Part shown: piece by piece, positions 44,727-53,562 of the stretch
Numbering within the stretch: position 1 is the first letter of the stretch
Layout: every line of letters begins with the position of its first letter
Assembly: GCF_014084105.1 (NCBI RefSeq)
Contig: NZ_CP048289.1
Coordinates: 4,535,922 to 4,599,921 of the forward strand
DNA: 64,000 nt
Direction: 5' to 3'
DNA from: Streptacidiphilus sp. P02-A3a
GTDB taxonomy: Bacteria > Actinomycetota > Actinomycetes > Streptomycetales > Streptomycetaceae
The notes under the pieces: model-generated
Databases searched by the model: none
What the model saw: the letters and a program-made list of their open reading frames with translations, nothing else
What the model was told of the DNA's origin: nothing
Program-made: the position numbers and the translations under genes

Positions 44727-45893
44727 ATGCGCATCACAGAAGTGACGACTCACATCCTCAAGCAGTCAGCGGAGACGGCCTACCTGGGGAAGCTCCCGGA
44801 CGGGACCGCACCGCGGGCCGACCCCGGGTACTTCGTCCGCCCGCCCTGGCGCAGCCTCTACTCCGCGCGGATGGAGACCGTCCTGGTCCGCGTCAGCACC
44901 GACGACGGGCTGGAGGGATGGGGCGAGGCCCTGGCACCGGTCGGCCCCGAGGTGGTCGCCGCGATCATCGACCGGCTGCTCGGCCCGTGGCTGCTCGGCC
45001 GCGACCCCCGGGCGGTGCGCCCGCTGTGGGACGGGATGCGCGACCTGATGCGCGAACGCGGCCACCTGGTCGGCCACCAGGCCGACGCCCTGGCCGCACT
45101 CGACATCGCCCTGTGGGACCTGACCGGCAAGGCCGCCGGACTGTCGGTCGCCGAACTGCTCGGCGGCGCCTACCGGACCCGGATCCCGGGATACGTGTCC
45201 GGCCTGCCCGGGGACACCGACCAGGCCCGGGCCGACCTGGCCGCGGCGTTCGCGGCCCAGGGCGCCACCGCGGTGAAGCTCGCCGCCGGCAACGGCATCG
45301 ACGCCGACCTGGCCACCTACGACGCGGTGGCCGCAGCGGCCCCGGGGATACGCATCGCCGTGGACGCGCACTGGGTGTACTCCCTGCCGCAGGCACTGGA
45401 GCTGGGCCGCGAACTCGACCACCGCCGCGCCCTGTTCTTCGAGGCGCCGCTCGCGCCCGAGGACACCGAGGGCCACCGCGAGCTCGCCTCCCGGATCACC
45501 ACCCCGGTGGCGGTCGGCGAGGCCATGCGCAACCGCTACGAGTTCCGCGACTGGATCTCCCGGCGCGCCCTGGGCGTGGCCCAGCCGGACGTGGCCCGCA
45601 CCGGCATCACCGAGGCCGTCGCGATCGCGACCCTCGCCGACGCGCACCACCTGCCGGTGGCCTACCACCACTCCGTCGGCCTGGGCGTGGCCCTGGCCGC
45701 CGCGCTGCAGGTCAGCGCGGCGACCGCGAACTGCCCCTTCTTCGAGTTCCAGCACACCCCGCTGCCCTACGCCCAACGGATCCTGACCACCCCGCTGGCC
45801 GCCGGGCCCGCCGGGTTCACCCTGCCCCAGGGGCCGGGCCTGGGCATCGAGATCGACCACGAGACGGTCCTGCGCCTCGTCAAGGAGAGCTGA
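44727..45893 (+). CDS. enolase-superfamily sugar-acid dehydratase/cycloisomerase
   Basis: 388 aa mandelate racemase/muconate lactonising enzyme type. Metal ligands appear in order: Asp in AVDAHWVYS, Glu in FFEAPLAPED and Glu in AVGEAMRNRY. His candidates are in the C-terminal half (AYHHSVGLG). The capping domain has WGEALAPVGPE. Such enzymes dehydrate an aldonate to a 2-keto-3-deoxy acid, or open an anhydro-aldonate. The product would suit the aldolase/kinase and the DapA-like lyase next door. It is the first gene of a rightward three-gene operon. Substrate not assigned; galactonate-type acids are reasonable. Confidence 0.85.
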   Translation: MRITEVTTHILKQSAETAYLGKLPDGTAPRADPGYFVRPPWRSLYSARMETVLVRVSTDDGLEGWGEALAPVGPEVVAAIIDRLLGPWLLGRDPRAVRPLWDGMRDLMRERGHLVGHQADALAALDIALWDLTGKAAGLSVAELLGGAYRTRIPGYVSGLPGDTDQARADLAAAFAAQGATAVKLAAGNGIDADLATYDAVAAAAPGIRIAVDAHWVYSLPQALELGRELDHRRALFFEAPLAPEDTEGHRELASRITTPVAVGEAMRNRYEFRDWISRRALGVAQPDVARTGITEAVAIATLADAHHLPVAYHHSVGLGVALAAALQVSAATANCPFFEFQHTPLPYAQRILTTPLAAGPAGFTLPQGPGLGIEIDHETVLRLVKES

Positions 45894-45895
45894 CC

Positions 45896-46813
45896 GTGTC
45901 GCCCAGCAGCGCACCCACCGGCCTGATCCCGATCCTCGCCACACCGTTCACCGCCTCCGGCGAACTCGACGTCCCCTCACTGCGCTCCCTGGTCGAGTTC
46001 CAGCTCGCCGCCGGGGTCGACGGCCTCGCGGTCTTCGGCATGGCGAGCGAGGGCTTCGCGCTGACCACCCAGGAGCGGAGCGTCATCCTGCGCGAGGTCC
46101 GACTCGTCGCGGGCAGCGGCCTGCCGCTGGTCGCCGGGGTCAACGGCACCGGCACCGCGGTCGCCATCGAGCAGGCCCGCCAGGCCGCGGCGGGCGGAGC
46201 GGACCACCTGATGGTGCTGCCGCCCTTCTTCGTCAAACCCGGCCGACAGCAGGTCATCGACTTCTTCGGCGAGGTCGCGGCGGCCACCGACGCCGGCGTG
46301 ATGATCCAGGACGCCCCCGGCGTCACCGGCGTCACCATCGACGTGGCCGCGATCGCCACCCTGGCCGGGGCACCCGGCATCACCTCGGTCAAGGTCGAGG
46401 CCCCGCCCACCCCGCTCAAGGTGGCCGCGGTGACCGCGGCCGTGCCCGACGGCCTCACCGTCCTCGGCGGCCAGAACGCCCTGTCCCTGATCGAGGAGTA
46501 CGACCACGGCAGTGTCGGCACGATGCCGGCCTGCGAGTTCAGCGACCTGCTGCGGCCGGTCCTGGACGACCTGGCGGCCGGGCGCCGGGCCCGGGCCCGG
46601 GCGGCCTTCGCCCGGCTGCTGCCGCTGATCCACATCGGCATGCGCCCCGGGCAGGCCTGGGCGGTCCACAAGGAGGTCCTGTGCCGACGCGGGATCATCG
46701 CCTCGGGCACCACCCGGCTCCCGGCGCAGCAGTCCGACCCGTTGACCTCCCGGGCACTGGCGGAGATCTTGGACGACATCCAGCTGCCCGCCTGGCGGAA
46801 GGAACGCGTGTGA
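45896..46813 (+). CDS. DapA-family aldolase/dehydratase for a 2-keto-3-deoxy acid
   Basis: 305 aa from GTG 45896, downstream of AAGGAGAG. A class I (beta/alpha)8 lyase: GMASEGFALTTQER, VNGTGTAVAIEQA and the Schiff-base Lys in TSVKVEAPP (about 165). The usual Tyr of the YN(x)P motif is replaced: the strand reads MIQDAPGVTG. So it is not a true dihydrodipicolinate synthase. It could cleave or dehydrate a keto-deoxy sugar acid made by the preceding dehydratase. Spaced two bases after that gene and overlapping the following SDR gene. Confidence 0.82.
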   Translation: MSPSSAPTGLIPILATPFTASGELDVPSLRSLVEFQLAAGVDGLAVFGMASEGFALTTQERSVILREVRLVAGSGLPLVAGVNGTGTAVAIEQARQAAAGGADHLMVLPPFFVKPGRQQVIDFFGEVAAATDAGVMIQDAPGVTGVTIDVAAIATLAGAPGITSVKVEAPPTPLKVAAVTAAVPDGLTVLGGQNALSLIEEYDHGSVGTMPACEFSDLLRPVLDDLAAGRRARARAAFARLLPLIHIGMRPGQAWAVHKEVLCRRGIIASGTTRLPAQQSDPLTSRALAEILDDIQLPAWRKERV

Positions 46814-47544
46814 GCCGCTCAGTCCTCCTGATCGGAAGCTCCTCCCCGATCGGCCGGGCGATCGCCGAGGCCTTCGCCCGGACCGGCGACCGGGTCGTCG
46901 GGGTCTGCCTCGACGACAGCACCGACCCCGCCCTGACCGAGAACCTCCCACTGGACGTCAGCACCCCGCAGGGGGCCGACGAGGCGGTCCGCCGCACCGT
47001 CGAACGACTCGGCGGCCTGGACGTCCTGGTCCTGGCCGCCGCCGTGATGGCCCCGGCGGCGGCCCACCGGGCGGCCCCCGACGACTGGTACCGGGCCATC
47101 GACAACACCCTGCACGCCGCGTTCTTCCCCGCCCGCGCGGCCCTGCCGCTGCTGCCGCCCGGCGGCAGCATCGTCGCGGTCAGCTCCGTCAACGCCACCT
47201 TGGCCGCACCGTGGCTGCCCGGCTACTCCGCGGCCAAGGCCGCGGTGGAGGGCCTGGTGCGGCAGCTCGCCCTGGACTACGGCGGGCGCGGGATCCGGGT
47301 CAACGCGGTCGCCCCGGGCATGATCGGCAACGCCGACCTGCCCCAGGTCACCGAGGGCTACCCGCTGGGCCGGGTCGGCCGCCCCGCCGACGTCGCCGAA
47401 GCCGTGCTCTACCTGGCCGCGGCCGACTTCGTCACCGGGGCCGTGCTCCCGGTCGACGGGGGACTGTCCATCGCCTCGCCCGCCGCCTTCCTGCGCCCCG
47501 ACCTGCGGGAGCGACTGCGGCACACCCAGGCGGCCCGGGACTGA
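46810..47544 (+). CDS. short-chain dehydrogenase/reductase
   Basis: 244 aa from GTG 46810, overlapping the previous stop (GTGA). The cofactor loop is GSSSPIGRAIAEAF, the NNAG-like strand is LAAAVM, and the catalytic Ser (AVSSVN) is followed by YSAAKAAVEG (Tyr and Lys). It ends VLPVDGGLSIASP. It is a probable NAD(P)-dependent sugar or sugar-acid oxidoreductase of the same pathway, last in the operon before a strong terminator. Asp-rich sequence after the second strand (LDDSTDP) suggests NAD preference. Confidence 0.88.
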   Translation: MSRSVLLIGSSSPIGRAIAEAFARTGDRVVGVCLDDSTDPALTENLPLDVSTPQGADEAVRRTVERLGGLDVLVLAAAVMAPAAAHRAAPDDWYRAIDNTLHAAFFPARAALPLLPPGGSIVAVSSVNATLAAPWLPGYSAAKAAVEGLVRQLALDYGGRGIRVNAVAPGMIGNADLPQVTEGYPLGRVGRPADVAEAVLYLAAADFVTGAVLPVDGGLSIASPAAFLRPDLRERLRHTQAARD

Positions 47545-47564
47545 CCCCGGCGCGGCGACGGACC

Positions 47565-47595
47565 GCGGGGCGGCAGGGGACCCCCGCCGCCCCGC
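47565..47595. terminator. terminator after the sugar-acid operon
   Basis: GCGGGGCGGC / GCCGCCCCGC (47565-47574 and 47586-47595) with a loop that can itself pair (AGGGGACCCCC). Strong hairpin. Confidence 0.8.
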
Positions 47596-47712
47596 CGCCC
47601 CAACGCCGCAGCTGTGCGACATCCCGTGAGTTCCCATGAGGGCTGGAGGATGTCCAGCCCGCTGGCCAGGGGGTTCTGATGTCCTTTCGGCCCGAGCGAC
47701 CCGGTGAGGTAG

Positions 47713-47769
47713 CTTCAGGATTCATGAAGTAACCTCAGTCTTCACGATGGTTCCACTTTCCTCGTGAAG
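47713..47769. repeat. paired inverted repeats at the left edge of the recombinase module
   Basis: CTTCA/TGAAG (47713-47717 and 47725-47729) and perfect CTTCACGA/TCGTGAAG (47740-47747 and 47762-47769). The second covers the GTG at 47764. They may be recombinase-binding or autoregulatory sites. Confidence 0.4.
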
Positions 47770-47784
47770 CTGAGGAGGCTCGGG

Positions 47785-48861
47785 TTGGCGCTGGCCGCTG
47801 TACGGGATCTGCGTGAGCTCCGGGCGCCGGCCTCGGCTGAGGATCTGGAAGCGTTCGAGACCGACGTGCTCGCGGGCTTCGTGCTGGCGCGGGCGTCGGC
47901 AGGGCTGACCGACAGCACTATCCAGGGCGACGTCTGCCACCTGGACCAGATGCGGACGTGGTTCGGCCGTCCGCTGTGGGACATGGAGCCGACCGACGCC
48001 GACGCGTACTTCGGGCGGGTGCTGCGGGGCTCGCCCAGCGGCACCCGCCTGGCCCGCTCACAGGCGCTGAGCACGTACTTCACGTTCCTGGAGCTGCGGC
48101 ACAAGGTCGAGATCCACCAGCTGACCGGCCGTATGGTCGAGTGCCCGATCGACGAGATGAACCGCCCGCGCGGCGCGAAGGACGCCCGGCTGCGGATACC
48201 GCCGAGCGAGCCGGAGATGGCGCATCTCTTCACCGGCTGGGGCGGCGACCTGGCGACCTGCCGCAAGTTCGGCCCGACCGCCAGGAACTACACCGCCTCC
48301 AAGCTGATGTCGCAGGTCGGGCTGCGGGTGAGCGAGGCGTGCAAGCTCGACTTGGACGACATCAAGTGGGATCTGGGCCGATTCGGCAAGCTCCACGTCC
48401 GCTACGGGAAGGGTGCCCGCGGTTCGGGGCCGCGCGAACGGATGGTGCCGCTGATCAACGGTGCCGACCGGACGCTTCGGTGGTTCATCGAGGACGTCTG
48501 GGGCCAGTTTGACGACGACCACACCCGCCCCGGTGCCCCGCTGTTCCCCAGCGAGCGCAAGAACGCCGACGGCTCCTCACGCCGGGTAGGCGACGACGCC
48601 CTGCGCAAGGGACTGGACGACGCCGTGATGCTCCATCTGCCCCTCTGGGGCGAGAAATTGACGCCGCACGTCCTGCGGCACTACTGCGCGTCCGAGCTCT
48701 ACAACGGCGGCCTGGACCTGGTGGCAATTCAGGAGGTACTAGGACATTCCTGGATCGCCACCACGATGCGCTACATCCACGTCCAGCAGACCAGGGTCGA
48801 GGACGCCTGGATCGCCGGACAACAGCGGGCCGCCAAGCGGCTGGAAGGACTCCTGGGATGA
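47785..48861 (+). CDS. tyrosine recombinase 1 of a three-gene module
   Basis: 358 aa from TTG 47785, six bases after AGGAGG. The frame also has GTG at 47764, but that lies in an inverted repeat and lacks a ribosome site. The catalytic set is complete: Arg181 (VGLRVSEA), His295-xx-Arg298 (HVLRHY), GHSW and Tyr330 (MRYIH). Overlaps the next gene by ATGA. Two recombinases around a small HTH protein recall Tn554-like TnpA/B/C sets and actinobacterial recombinase trios. It would catalyse insertion or excision of the module; the ends are unknown. Confidence 0.88.
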   Translation: MALAAVRDLRELRAPASAEDLEAFETDVLAGFVLARASAGLTDSTIQGDVCHLDQMRTWFGRPLWDMEPTDADAYFGRVLRGSPSGTRLARSQALSTYFTFLELRHKVEIHQLTGRMVECPIDEMNRPRGAKDARLRIPPSEPEMAHLFTGWGGDLATCRKFGPTARNYTASKLMSQVGLRVSEACKLDLDDIKWDLGRFGKLHVRYGKGARGSGPRERMVPLINGADRTLRWFIEDVWGQFDDDHTRPGAPLFPSERKNADGSSRRVGDDALRKGLDDAVMLHLPLWGEKLTPHVLRHYCASELYNGGLDLVAIQEVLGHSWIATTMRYIHVQQTRVEDAWIAGQQRAAKRLEGLLG

Positions 48862-49196
48862 AGTGGAACCTGCGGCTGACCGCCGCCAACAAGGGCATCT
48901 GGAAAGCATCCGAGCTGCAGCGGAGCCTGGCCGAGCACGGCCTGGTGATCTCCGCCGGGAAGATGTCCGGATTGTGGTCCGGCCAGCCGATCTCACTCAA
49001 GCTGGAGGACCTGGACATCATCTGCGTCGTCCTGGGCTGCGAGATCGGCGACCTGCTGACACCCGAGCCCGAGAAGGTCGTCCGCCCCGGACAGCAGGAG
49101 AACCTGCGCGCGGCAGCCGCGGCAGCCGCGGCGGCCGTCTCGCCGGCGGCCGTGGTGCCCAAGCGGCGCGACGGCCGTTCGCTGCCGCCGGCATGA
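48858..49196 (+). CDS. small Cro/C1-type DNA-binding protein of the recombinase module
   Basis: 112 aa. The HTH is ASELQRSLAEHGLVISAGKMSGLWSG, followed by LKLEDLDIICVVLGCEIGDLL, the standard XRE ending. The tail is Ala-rich and then basic. It overlaps both neighbours (ATGA at each end), so the three proteins are made in fixed ratio. Likely an accessory or control factor of recombination rather than a global regulator. Confidence 0.85.
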   Translation: MKWNLRLTAANKGIWKASELQRSLAEHGLVISAGKMSGLWSGQPISLKLEDLDIICVVLGCEIGDLLTPEPEKVVRPGQQENLRAAAAAAAAAVSPAAVVPKRRDGRSLPPA

Positions 49197-50788
49197 GTAG
49201 GTATCCCCGGGGCTACCGCACGCCCACCGGTTCCTGCGAGGGCTGTCTGGCCTGGGGCGAGTTCAGCGGCCGTCTCTGCCCGGCCTGCTACATGTTCAGC
49301 CGCACCCGCACGGCCGCCGCCTGCATCGGGTGCGAGCGGCAGCAGCCGCTGAAGTGGTACTACTGCCGCCTGTGCTGGTGCCAGGCCCGCCTCAGCGCCA
49401 AGACCGCATCGGGCCAGCCGGCGGCCCAGGCGCTGATCCGGGACCGGCTTGCCGACGTCGGTCACCACCAGCTGTTCTTCATGGGCCTGCACTACCGCAG
49501 GGGCTCGGCACCCGACGTTCCACGCCGCGGCGGCCCGCGGGGATCGCTTCCCAAGCCGCCGCCCGCACCGGCCCGGCGGCCGGCCCCTCGCTGGAGCCAG
49601 CCGCCGCTGTTCGGGCAGATGGCGCGGGACTACCGTCGTCTCGACCCCGCCGACAGCGACCTGGCCAGTCCCTGGCTGGCCTGGGCGAAGTACCTCGCCC
49701 ACCAGCTCGCCGAGGCCCGGGGCTGGGGACGAAACATAGGCTTCGCCGTCAACCGCGGCCTGGCCCTCGTGCTCACCGGCTATGTCGACGGCGACGTCAT
49801 CAGGCACAGCGAGATCTTCGAACCGCTCCGCGCCCTTGACCTGGGTGTCGGGCACGTCGTGACGGTCCTGCAGGAGATGGGGATCTTCCTGGACGACAGC
49901 GAGCCGTCCTTCGAGGGCTGGCTCGCCGAACGCCTGGACGGCCTGGCCCCCGGAATCCGTTCAGAGGCCGAACGGTGGACCCGTACCTTGCGCGACGGCG
50001 GCCCCCGCAGTCTCCCGCGCCGGGAGGGAACCGTCTGGCTCTACCTCAACCGGGTCCGCCCAGCCCTGGTGGACTGGTCCGAACACTACGACCACCTGCG
50101 GGAAGTGACTCGCGACGACGTGCTCGCCCACGTTAAGACGCTGCATGGCCGCCAGCGCCACGACCAGCTCGTCGCCCTGCGGTCGCTGTTCGCGTGGGCC
50201 AAACGGTCCGGCCTGGTCTTCCGCAACCCGACCAGCCGAATCAAGGTCGGCCGCTACGAGTCCGGAGTCCTCCAACCCCTGGCCGCCGACCAGATCGACC
50301 GCGCCGTCGCCGCAGCCACCACCCCGGCCACCCGACTCATCCTCGCCCTCGCCGCCGTCCATGCCGCCCGCGTCGCCCAGATCGCCACCCTCACGCTCGA
50401 CGACACCGACCCCGGCAACCGCCGGGTGATCATCGCCGGCCGCGTCCGCCCTCTCGACGACCTCACCCTCACCCTGCTGCTGGACTGGCTCGACCACCGC
50501 AGGAAGCGGTGGCCCAACACCGCCAACCTCCACCTGCTGATCAACCAGCAGACCGCGACGGGCACCGCCCGCGCCAGCAACCACTGGATCAGCGCGGCCA
50601 TGCGAGGACAGGACGCGACCCTCGAAAGACTCCGCGTCGACCGGCAGCTCGAAGAAGCACTCGTCCAGGGTCCCGACCCGCTCCACCTCGCCGAAGTATT
50701 CGGCCTCCACGAGACCACCGCCATGCGCTATGCCGACTCCGCACGGGCGCTCCTGGAGCAGGCGGCCGAGCAGCAGTTCCAACCGTGA
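49193..50788 (+). CDS. tyrosine-recombinase-like protein 2 with Cys-rich N-terminus
   Basis: 531 aa. The N-terminal 65 residues hold four CxxC-type pairs (CEGC, CPAC, CIGC, CRLCWC), a probable double zinc finger. The C-terminal half follows the recombinase fold: a SAM-like domain (VTRDDVLAHVKTLHGRQRHDQLVALRSLFAWAKRSG), then AAVHAARVAQIATLTLDD with the first Arg, then GLHETTAMRYADSA with a possible Tyr. The HxxR box is not recognisable, so catalysis may depend on recombinase 1. It starts inside the stop of the HTH gene. Confidence 0.8.
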   Translation: MSRYPRGYRTPTGSCEGCLAWGEFSGRLCPACYMFSRTRTAAACIGCERQQPLKWYYCRLCWCQARLSAKTASGQPAAQALIRDRLADVGHHQLFFMGLHYRRGSAPDVPRRGGPRGSLPKPPPAPARRPAPRWSQPPLFGQMARDYRRLDPADSDLASPWLAWAKYLAHQLAEARGWGRNIGFAVNRGLALVLTGYVDGDVIRHSEIFEPLRALDLGVGHVVTVLQEMGIFLDDSEPSFEGWLAERLDGLAPGIRSEAERWTRTLRDGGPRSLPRREGTVWLYLNRVRPALVDWSEHYDHLREVTRDDVLAHVKTLHGRQRHDQLVALRSLFAWAKRSGLVFRNPTSRIKVGRYESGVLQPLAADQIDRAVAAATTPATRLILALAAVHAARVAQIATLTLDDTDPGNRRVIIAGRVRPLDDLTLTLLLDWLDHRRKRWPNTANLHLLINQQTATGTARASNHWISAAMRGQDATLERLRVDRQLEEALVQGPDPLHLAEVFGLHETTAMRYADSARALLEQAAEQQFQP

Positions 50789-50824
50789 AACCCGCTCGAC
50801 CGGACGGCAGCATGAAGCGATCAT

Positions 50825-51274
50825 TTGCAAGTGCCCCCAACCGAAGACGCAGCCAGTACACCGCAGGACAACACCGCCCATGCTGACCGGACGACTCCAT
50901 GCTTCCCCTGCCCATGCTGCGGGCACTTGGTCCTGGAGTCATTCGGCTCCTGGGACATCTGCCCGATCTGCTTCTGGGAAGACGACCTGACCCAGATGCG
51001 ATGGCCGACCATGCCGAGCGGGGCCAACAGCACCTCGCTGGTCCAGGCCCAACGGAACTACCGCGCCTTCGGAGCCTGCGACGAAAACGGCAGACAGCAC
51101 TGCCGACAACCCCGGCTCGATGAGTTCATCGACCCCCAGTGGCGCCCGATCGACCTGCTACGCGACTCGTTCGAGCACGGGAACGCGCCTGAACCCTGGC
51201 CTGACGACTACTCCGTGTTGTGCTGGTGGCTTCCCACCTTCTGGCGCAGGGACGTTCCTCTGCCCAAGCTTTGA
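50825..51274 (+). CDS. CPCC family cysteine-rich protein
   Basis: 149 aa; the start is unclear (TTG 50825 or GTG 50831, neither with a good ribosome site). The defining motif is CPCCGHLVLESFGSWDICPI followed by CFWEDD, a zinc-binding CPCC domain, and the family's SLVQAQRNYRAFGACDE motif. CPCC proteins are small, often stand alone, and some occur as immunity-like genes in toxin islands. It lies between two mobile modules, so it may be cargo of the recombinase module. No toxin is seen beside it. Confidence 0.8.
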   Translation: MQVPPTEDAASTPQDNTAHADRTTPCFPCPCCGHLVLESFGSWDICPICFWEDDLTQMRWPTMPSGANSTSLVQAQRNYRAFGACDENGRQHCRQPRLDEFIDPQWRPIDLLRDSFEHGNAPEPWPDDYSVLCWWLPTFWRRDVPLPKL

Positions 51275-51447
51275 GACGCACTGCCAGGTCACTCCGCTCC
51301 CGCCACACTGGCCCCCGCACCACCGACTCCAGATCCGTTCCCCTGGGTTCGGTGTAAACCGGAGTTTGCGCCTGCGGTGAGCACAGCATCCGACCCGTGG
51401 GTCCCCGCTGAAGTTCCCTCAGTTTTGCTGAACTCACGGGCCTCGCC
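51275..51447. other. gap before the Tn3-like remnant
   Basis: 173 bases without a supported gene; nothing recognised apart from the remnant's terminal repeat starting at 51448. Confidence 0.4.
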
Positions 51448-51500
51448 GGGGTCGAGGAACATTCGAGCAGCCATTGGCGGTAGCGAAGGTTCCGCTTCTG
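51448..51500 (+). repeat. terminal inverted repeat, left
   Basis: 53 bases starting GGGGTCGAGGAACATTCGAG. Pairs with 53857-53909 in inverse orientation with two mismatches. Confidence 0.85.
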
Positions 51501-51546
51501 TGGCCCTCCGCTGTGGTTGATCGTGTGGGCCTGGGAGGCTTCCGGG

Positions 51547-52146
51547 GTGAACACCTCGAACGAGACCAGCCGTGCCTCCTTGCTCCGCCGGGGCTTCGCC
51601 CTGGAGTACGCCACGCTGGCCTGGAACGTGGTCGGCATCGTGGTGCTGGCCGTGGCCGCGATTGCCGCCCGCTCGGTGGCGCTGGCCGGCTTCGGCCTGG
51701 ACTCGCTGATCGAGATCGGCGCCTCGACTGTGGTGATCTGGGAGCTGTCGGGGACCGGTGAGGATCGGCAGCGCCGGGCCCTTCGGCTGATCGGCGGGGC
51801 GTTCGCGCTGCTGGCCGTGTACCTCGCGGTGCAGTCCACCGTGGTGCTGGCCGTCGGCTTCCACCCGCGCCACTCGCCGCTGGGCATTGTGTGGACCGCG
51901 GTCACCGCGGCGGTGATGTTCGCCCTGGCTGCGGGCAAGGCCCGCACAGGTGCTGCACTGGAGAACGCGGTGCTGAAGACCGAGGGCAAGGTCACCTTCA
52001 TCGACGGCGTGCTGGCCGCCGCCGTCCTGCTCGGTCTGGTGCTCAACTCCCTGTTCGGCCTCTGGTGGGCAGACCCGCTCGTCGGGTACGTGGTGCTGTT
52101 CTACGCCGTCCGCGAGGCCCGCGAGATCTTCTCCGGCCACCACTGA
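51547..52146 (+). CDS. CDF-like cation transporter (half-size)
   Basis: 199 aa from GTG 51547, eight bases after GGGAGG. About five to six TM segments: LEYATLAWNVVGIVVLAVAAIAARS, VALAGFGLDSLIEIGASTVVIWEL, LRLIGGAFALLAVYLAVQS, LGIVWTAVTAAVMFALA, FIDGVLAAAVLLGLVLNSLFG. The Asp in GFGLDSLIE and the Asp in TFIDG are in the positions of CDF metal ligands (usually HxxxD/DxxxD). There is no C-terminal cytoplasmic domain. A possible efflux gene for divalent cations carried as transposon cargo; the first gene inside the left terminal repeat. Metal unknown. Confidence 0.8.
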   Translation: MNTSNETSRASLLRRGFALEYATLAWNVVGIVVLAVAAIAARSVALAGFGLDSLIEIGASTVVIWELSGTGEDRQRRALRLIGGAFALLAVYLAVQSTVVLAVGFHPRHSPLGIVWTAVTAAVMFALAAGKARTGAALENAVLKTEGKVTFIDGVLAAAVLLGLVLNSLFGLWWADPLVGYVVLFYAVREAREIFSGHH

Positions 52147-52251
52147 CCCCGCCGGCCCGCCGCCGATCCCGCCCGCGAGTCGACTCAGCCTGTTCTGCGC
52201 CATCGAAGGTTGAGCGCGTGCCATCGAACCTTGACCGACGCTCGCCTGTGT

Positions 52252-52791
52252 ATGCCGGGACGCGATAGTCGTCACCTGGCCGGGATTGCCGTCACCGATC
52301 CGCGGCAGCACCGTATCGGTCGCGCCGGGAACCCGTCCGCTCGCTGGCGCCTGGAGTGCTTAGATGACCAGGTGGGGATCTTCGACGAGTATCTGGCGGA
52401 CTGGGAGTTCGGCGAGCGCTGGCGGCCGATCGGCGAGCGGCTGGCCGCGCTGGCGGCACAGTGGCCGCTGCCGAGCCTGCCAGCCGACGACAAATTCACG
52501 ATCTATGGCGGCCCGGGTCAAAGCGACGGCGACGACGACGGCGTGCTCATCTGGGTTGACCTGCCGTCATTGGAGAAGCCGGGATGGGTCGGCGTGACCC
52601 TCGGCGCTCAGATCGACGGCTCCGGCCTACGATGCGGTTCGGTCTGCAGTAGTACCCTCAGTCATTTTCTCGCACCCGTGGAACGCGCTGACTACCGGCT
52701 CGATGCCGCGGCCCACGGCCTTGCGCAGCTCACCGATGAGGCCGTGGCGTGGTTCGGACGCAAGCAAGCCGAGTGGCTGGCCAACGCGTAG
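52252..52791 (+). CDS. hypothetical protein
   Basis: About 179 aa; the start is unclear (ATG 52252, open to 52210). Readable part: DDQVGIFDEYLADWEFGERWRPIGERLAALAAQWPLPSLP...DDDGVLIWVDLPSLEKPGWVGVTLGAQID...DEAVAWFGRKQAEWL. Acidic, soluble, Trp-rich. I do not recognise a family. It sits between the transporter and a HEAT pseudogene inside the Tn3-like remnant and could be an immunity- or stress-type cargo gene. Confidence 0.55.
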   Translation: MPGRDSRHLAGIAVTDPRQHRIGRAGNPSARWRLECLDDQVGIFDEYLADWEFGERWRPIGERLAALAAQWPLPSLPADDKFTIYGGPGQSDGDDDGVLIWVDLPSLEKPGWVGVTLGAQIDGSGLRCGSVCSSTLSHFLAPVERADYRLDAAAHGLAQLTDEAVAWFGRKQAEWLANA

Positions 52792-53148
52792 GCGGCAGTC
52801 GGGTGCCGACAAGCTCGGCAATTCCTCGTTGGTGCCAGCAATCTTGGCCAGCCGGTGACAGCTGTCTTGTCCCGTCCGCCCCGAACGCCCAGGTCGCTGT
52901 TCCCTGCTGGTGTCACGTATCACGTCCCGGCACACTGTGTCATCGAAGGTTGGTCACGCTGGTCAGGGCCGGCCTCTTCAAGGCCAGCCGGCTGCGTGCT
53001 TCGGGATCTGGCATTGACGGTCTGAACGGGCCCCACTTTTCCGGTTCCAGGTGGCCCCGTGTGGTCGTGCAGAGAGCCAGTGTTCCGGCTTGAGGCGGCC
53101 CCGGGTTCCGGTTTCGCGCGGCCCCAGCCGATCCTGGTCAACCGAGAG
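52792..53148. other. gene-free stretch inside the Tn3-like remnant
   Basis: About 360 bases with no supported gene. I see a weak repeat of GTTCCGG-type words (53038-53115: TTCCGGTTCCAGG, GTTCCGGCTTGAGG, GGTTCCGGTTTC) that resembles eroded terminal or resolution-site DNA. Confidence 0.35.
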
Positions 53149-53512
53149 TCAGGAGTCGGCCTCTGAGTCGCGCGCCCATTCCTCGCGAGGCCGCAGCTTC
53201 GCCAGGATCTGTTGGGCTTCGCTGCGGACCCCGGCGTCGGGGTCCGTTGCCAGCTCTCGGTACTGCTCGATCAGCCGGTCCGCGGACATAGCGCAGGCCG
53301 ATGGTGTCTTTGCGTTCGAGCAATGCCTCGGCTGTTTCCTGGATGACCCAGGTGTCCTGGGCGTCCAGGACAAGACGGTGGATGACGTCCGCCACTTCCT
53401 CGATCTTGTCCGAACCCGCGAGCTGCCGCCCAGCCGCCCCGCGGACAGACCATGCCGATGAGTCCGCATCCTGAATCGCGGTGCTCAGTTCTTGATCGTC
53501 GAGGAGCGCCAT
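53149..53512 (-). pseudogene. HEAT-repeat-like protein, frameshifted
   Basis: Starts MALLDDQELSTAIQDADSSAWSVRGAAGRQLAGSD and continues through ETAEALLERKDTIGLRYV. The homologous continuation (MSADRLIEQYRELATDPDAGVRSEAQQILAKL) is in another frame, so a single-base shift lies near 53285-53295. HEAT-like helix pairs are clear in both parts. Probably non-functional as written. Confidence 0.65.
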
Positions 53513-53562
53513 GCCCCCAGCCTGCCACGGAATGTGTCGACGCCCGGGAGATTGTCGCTTGC

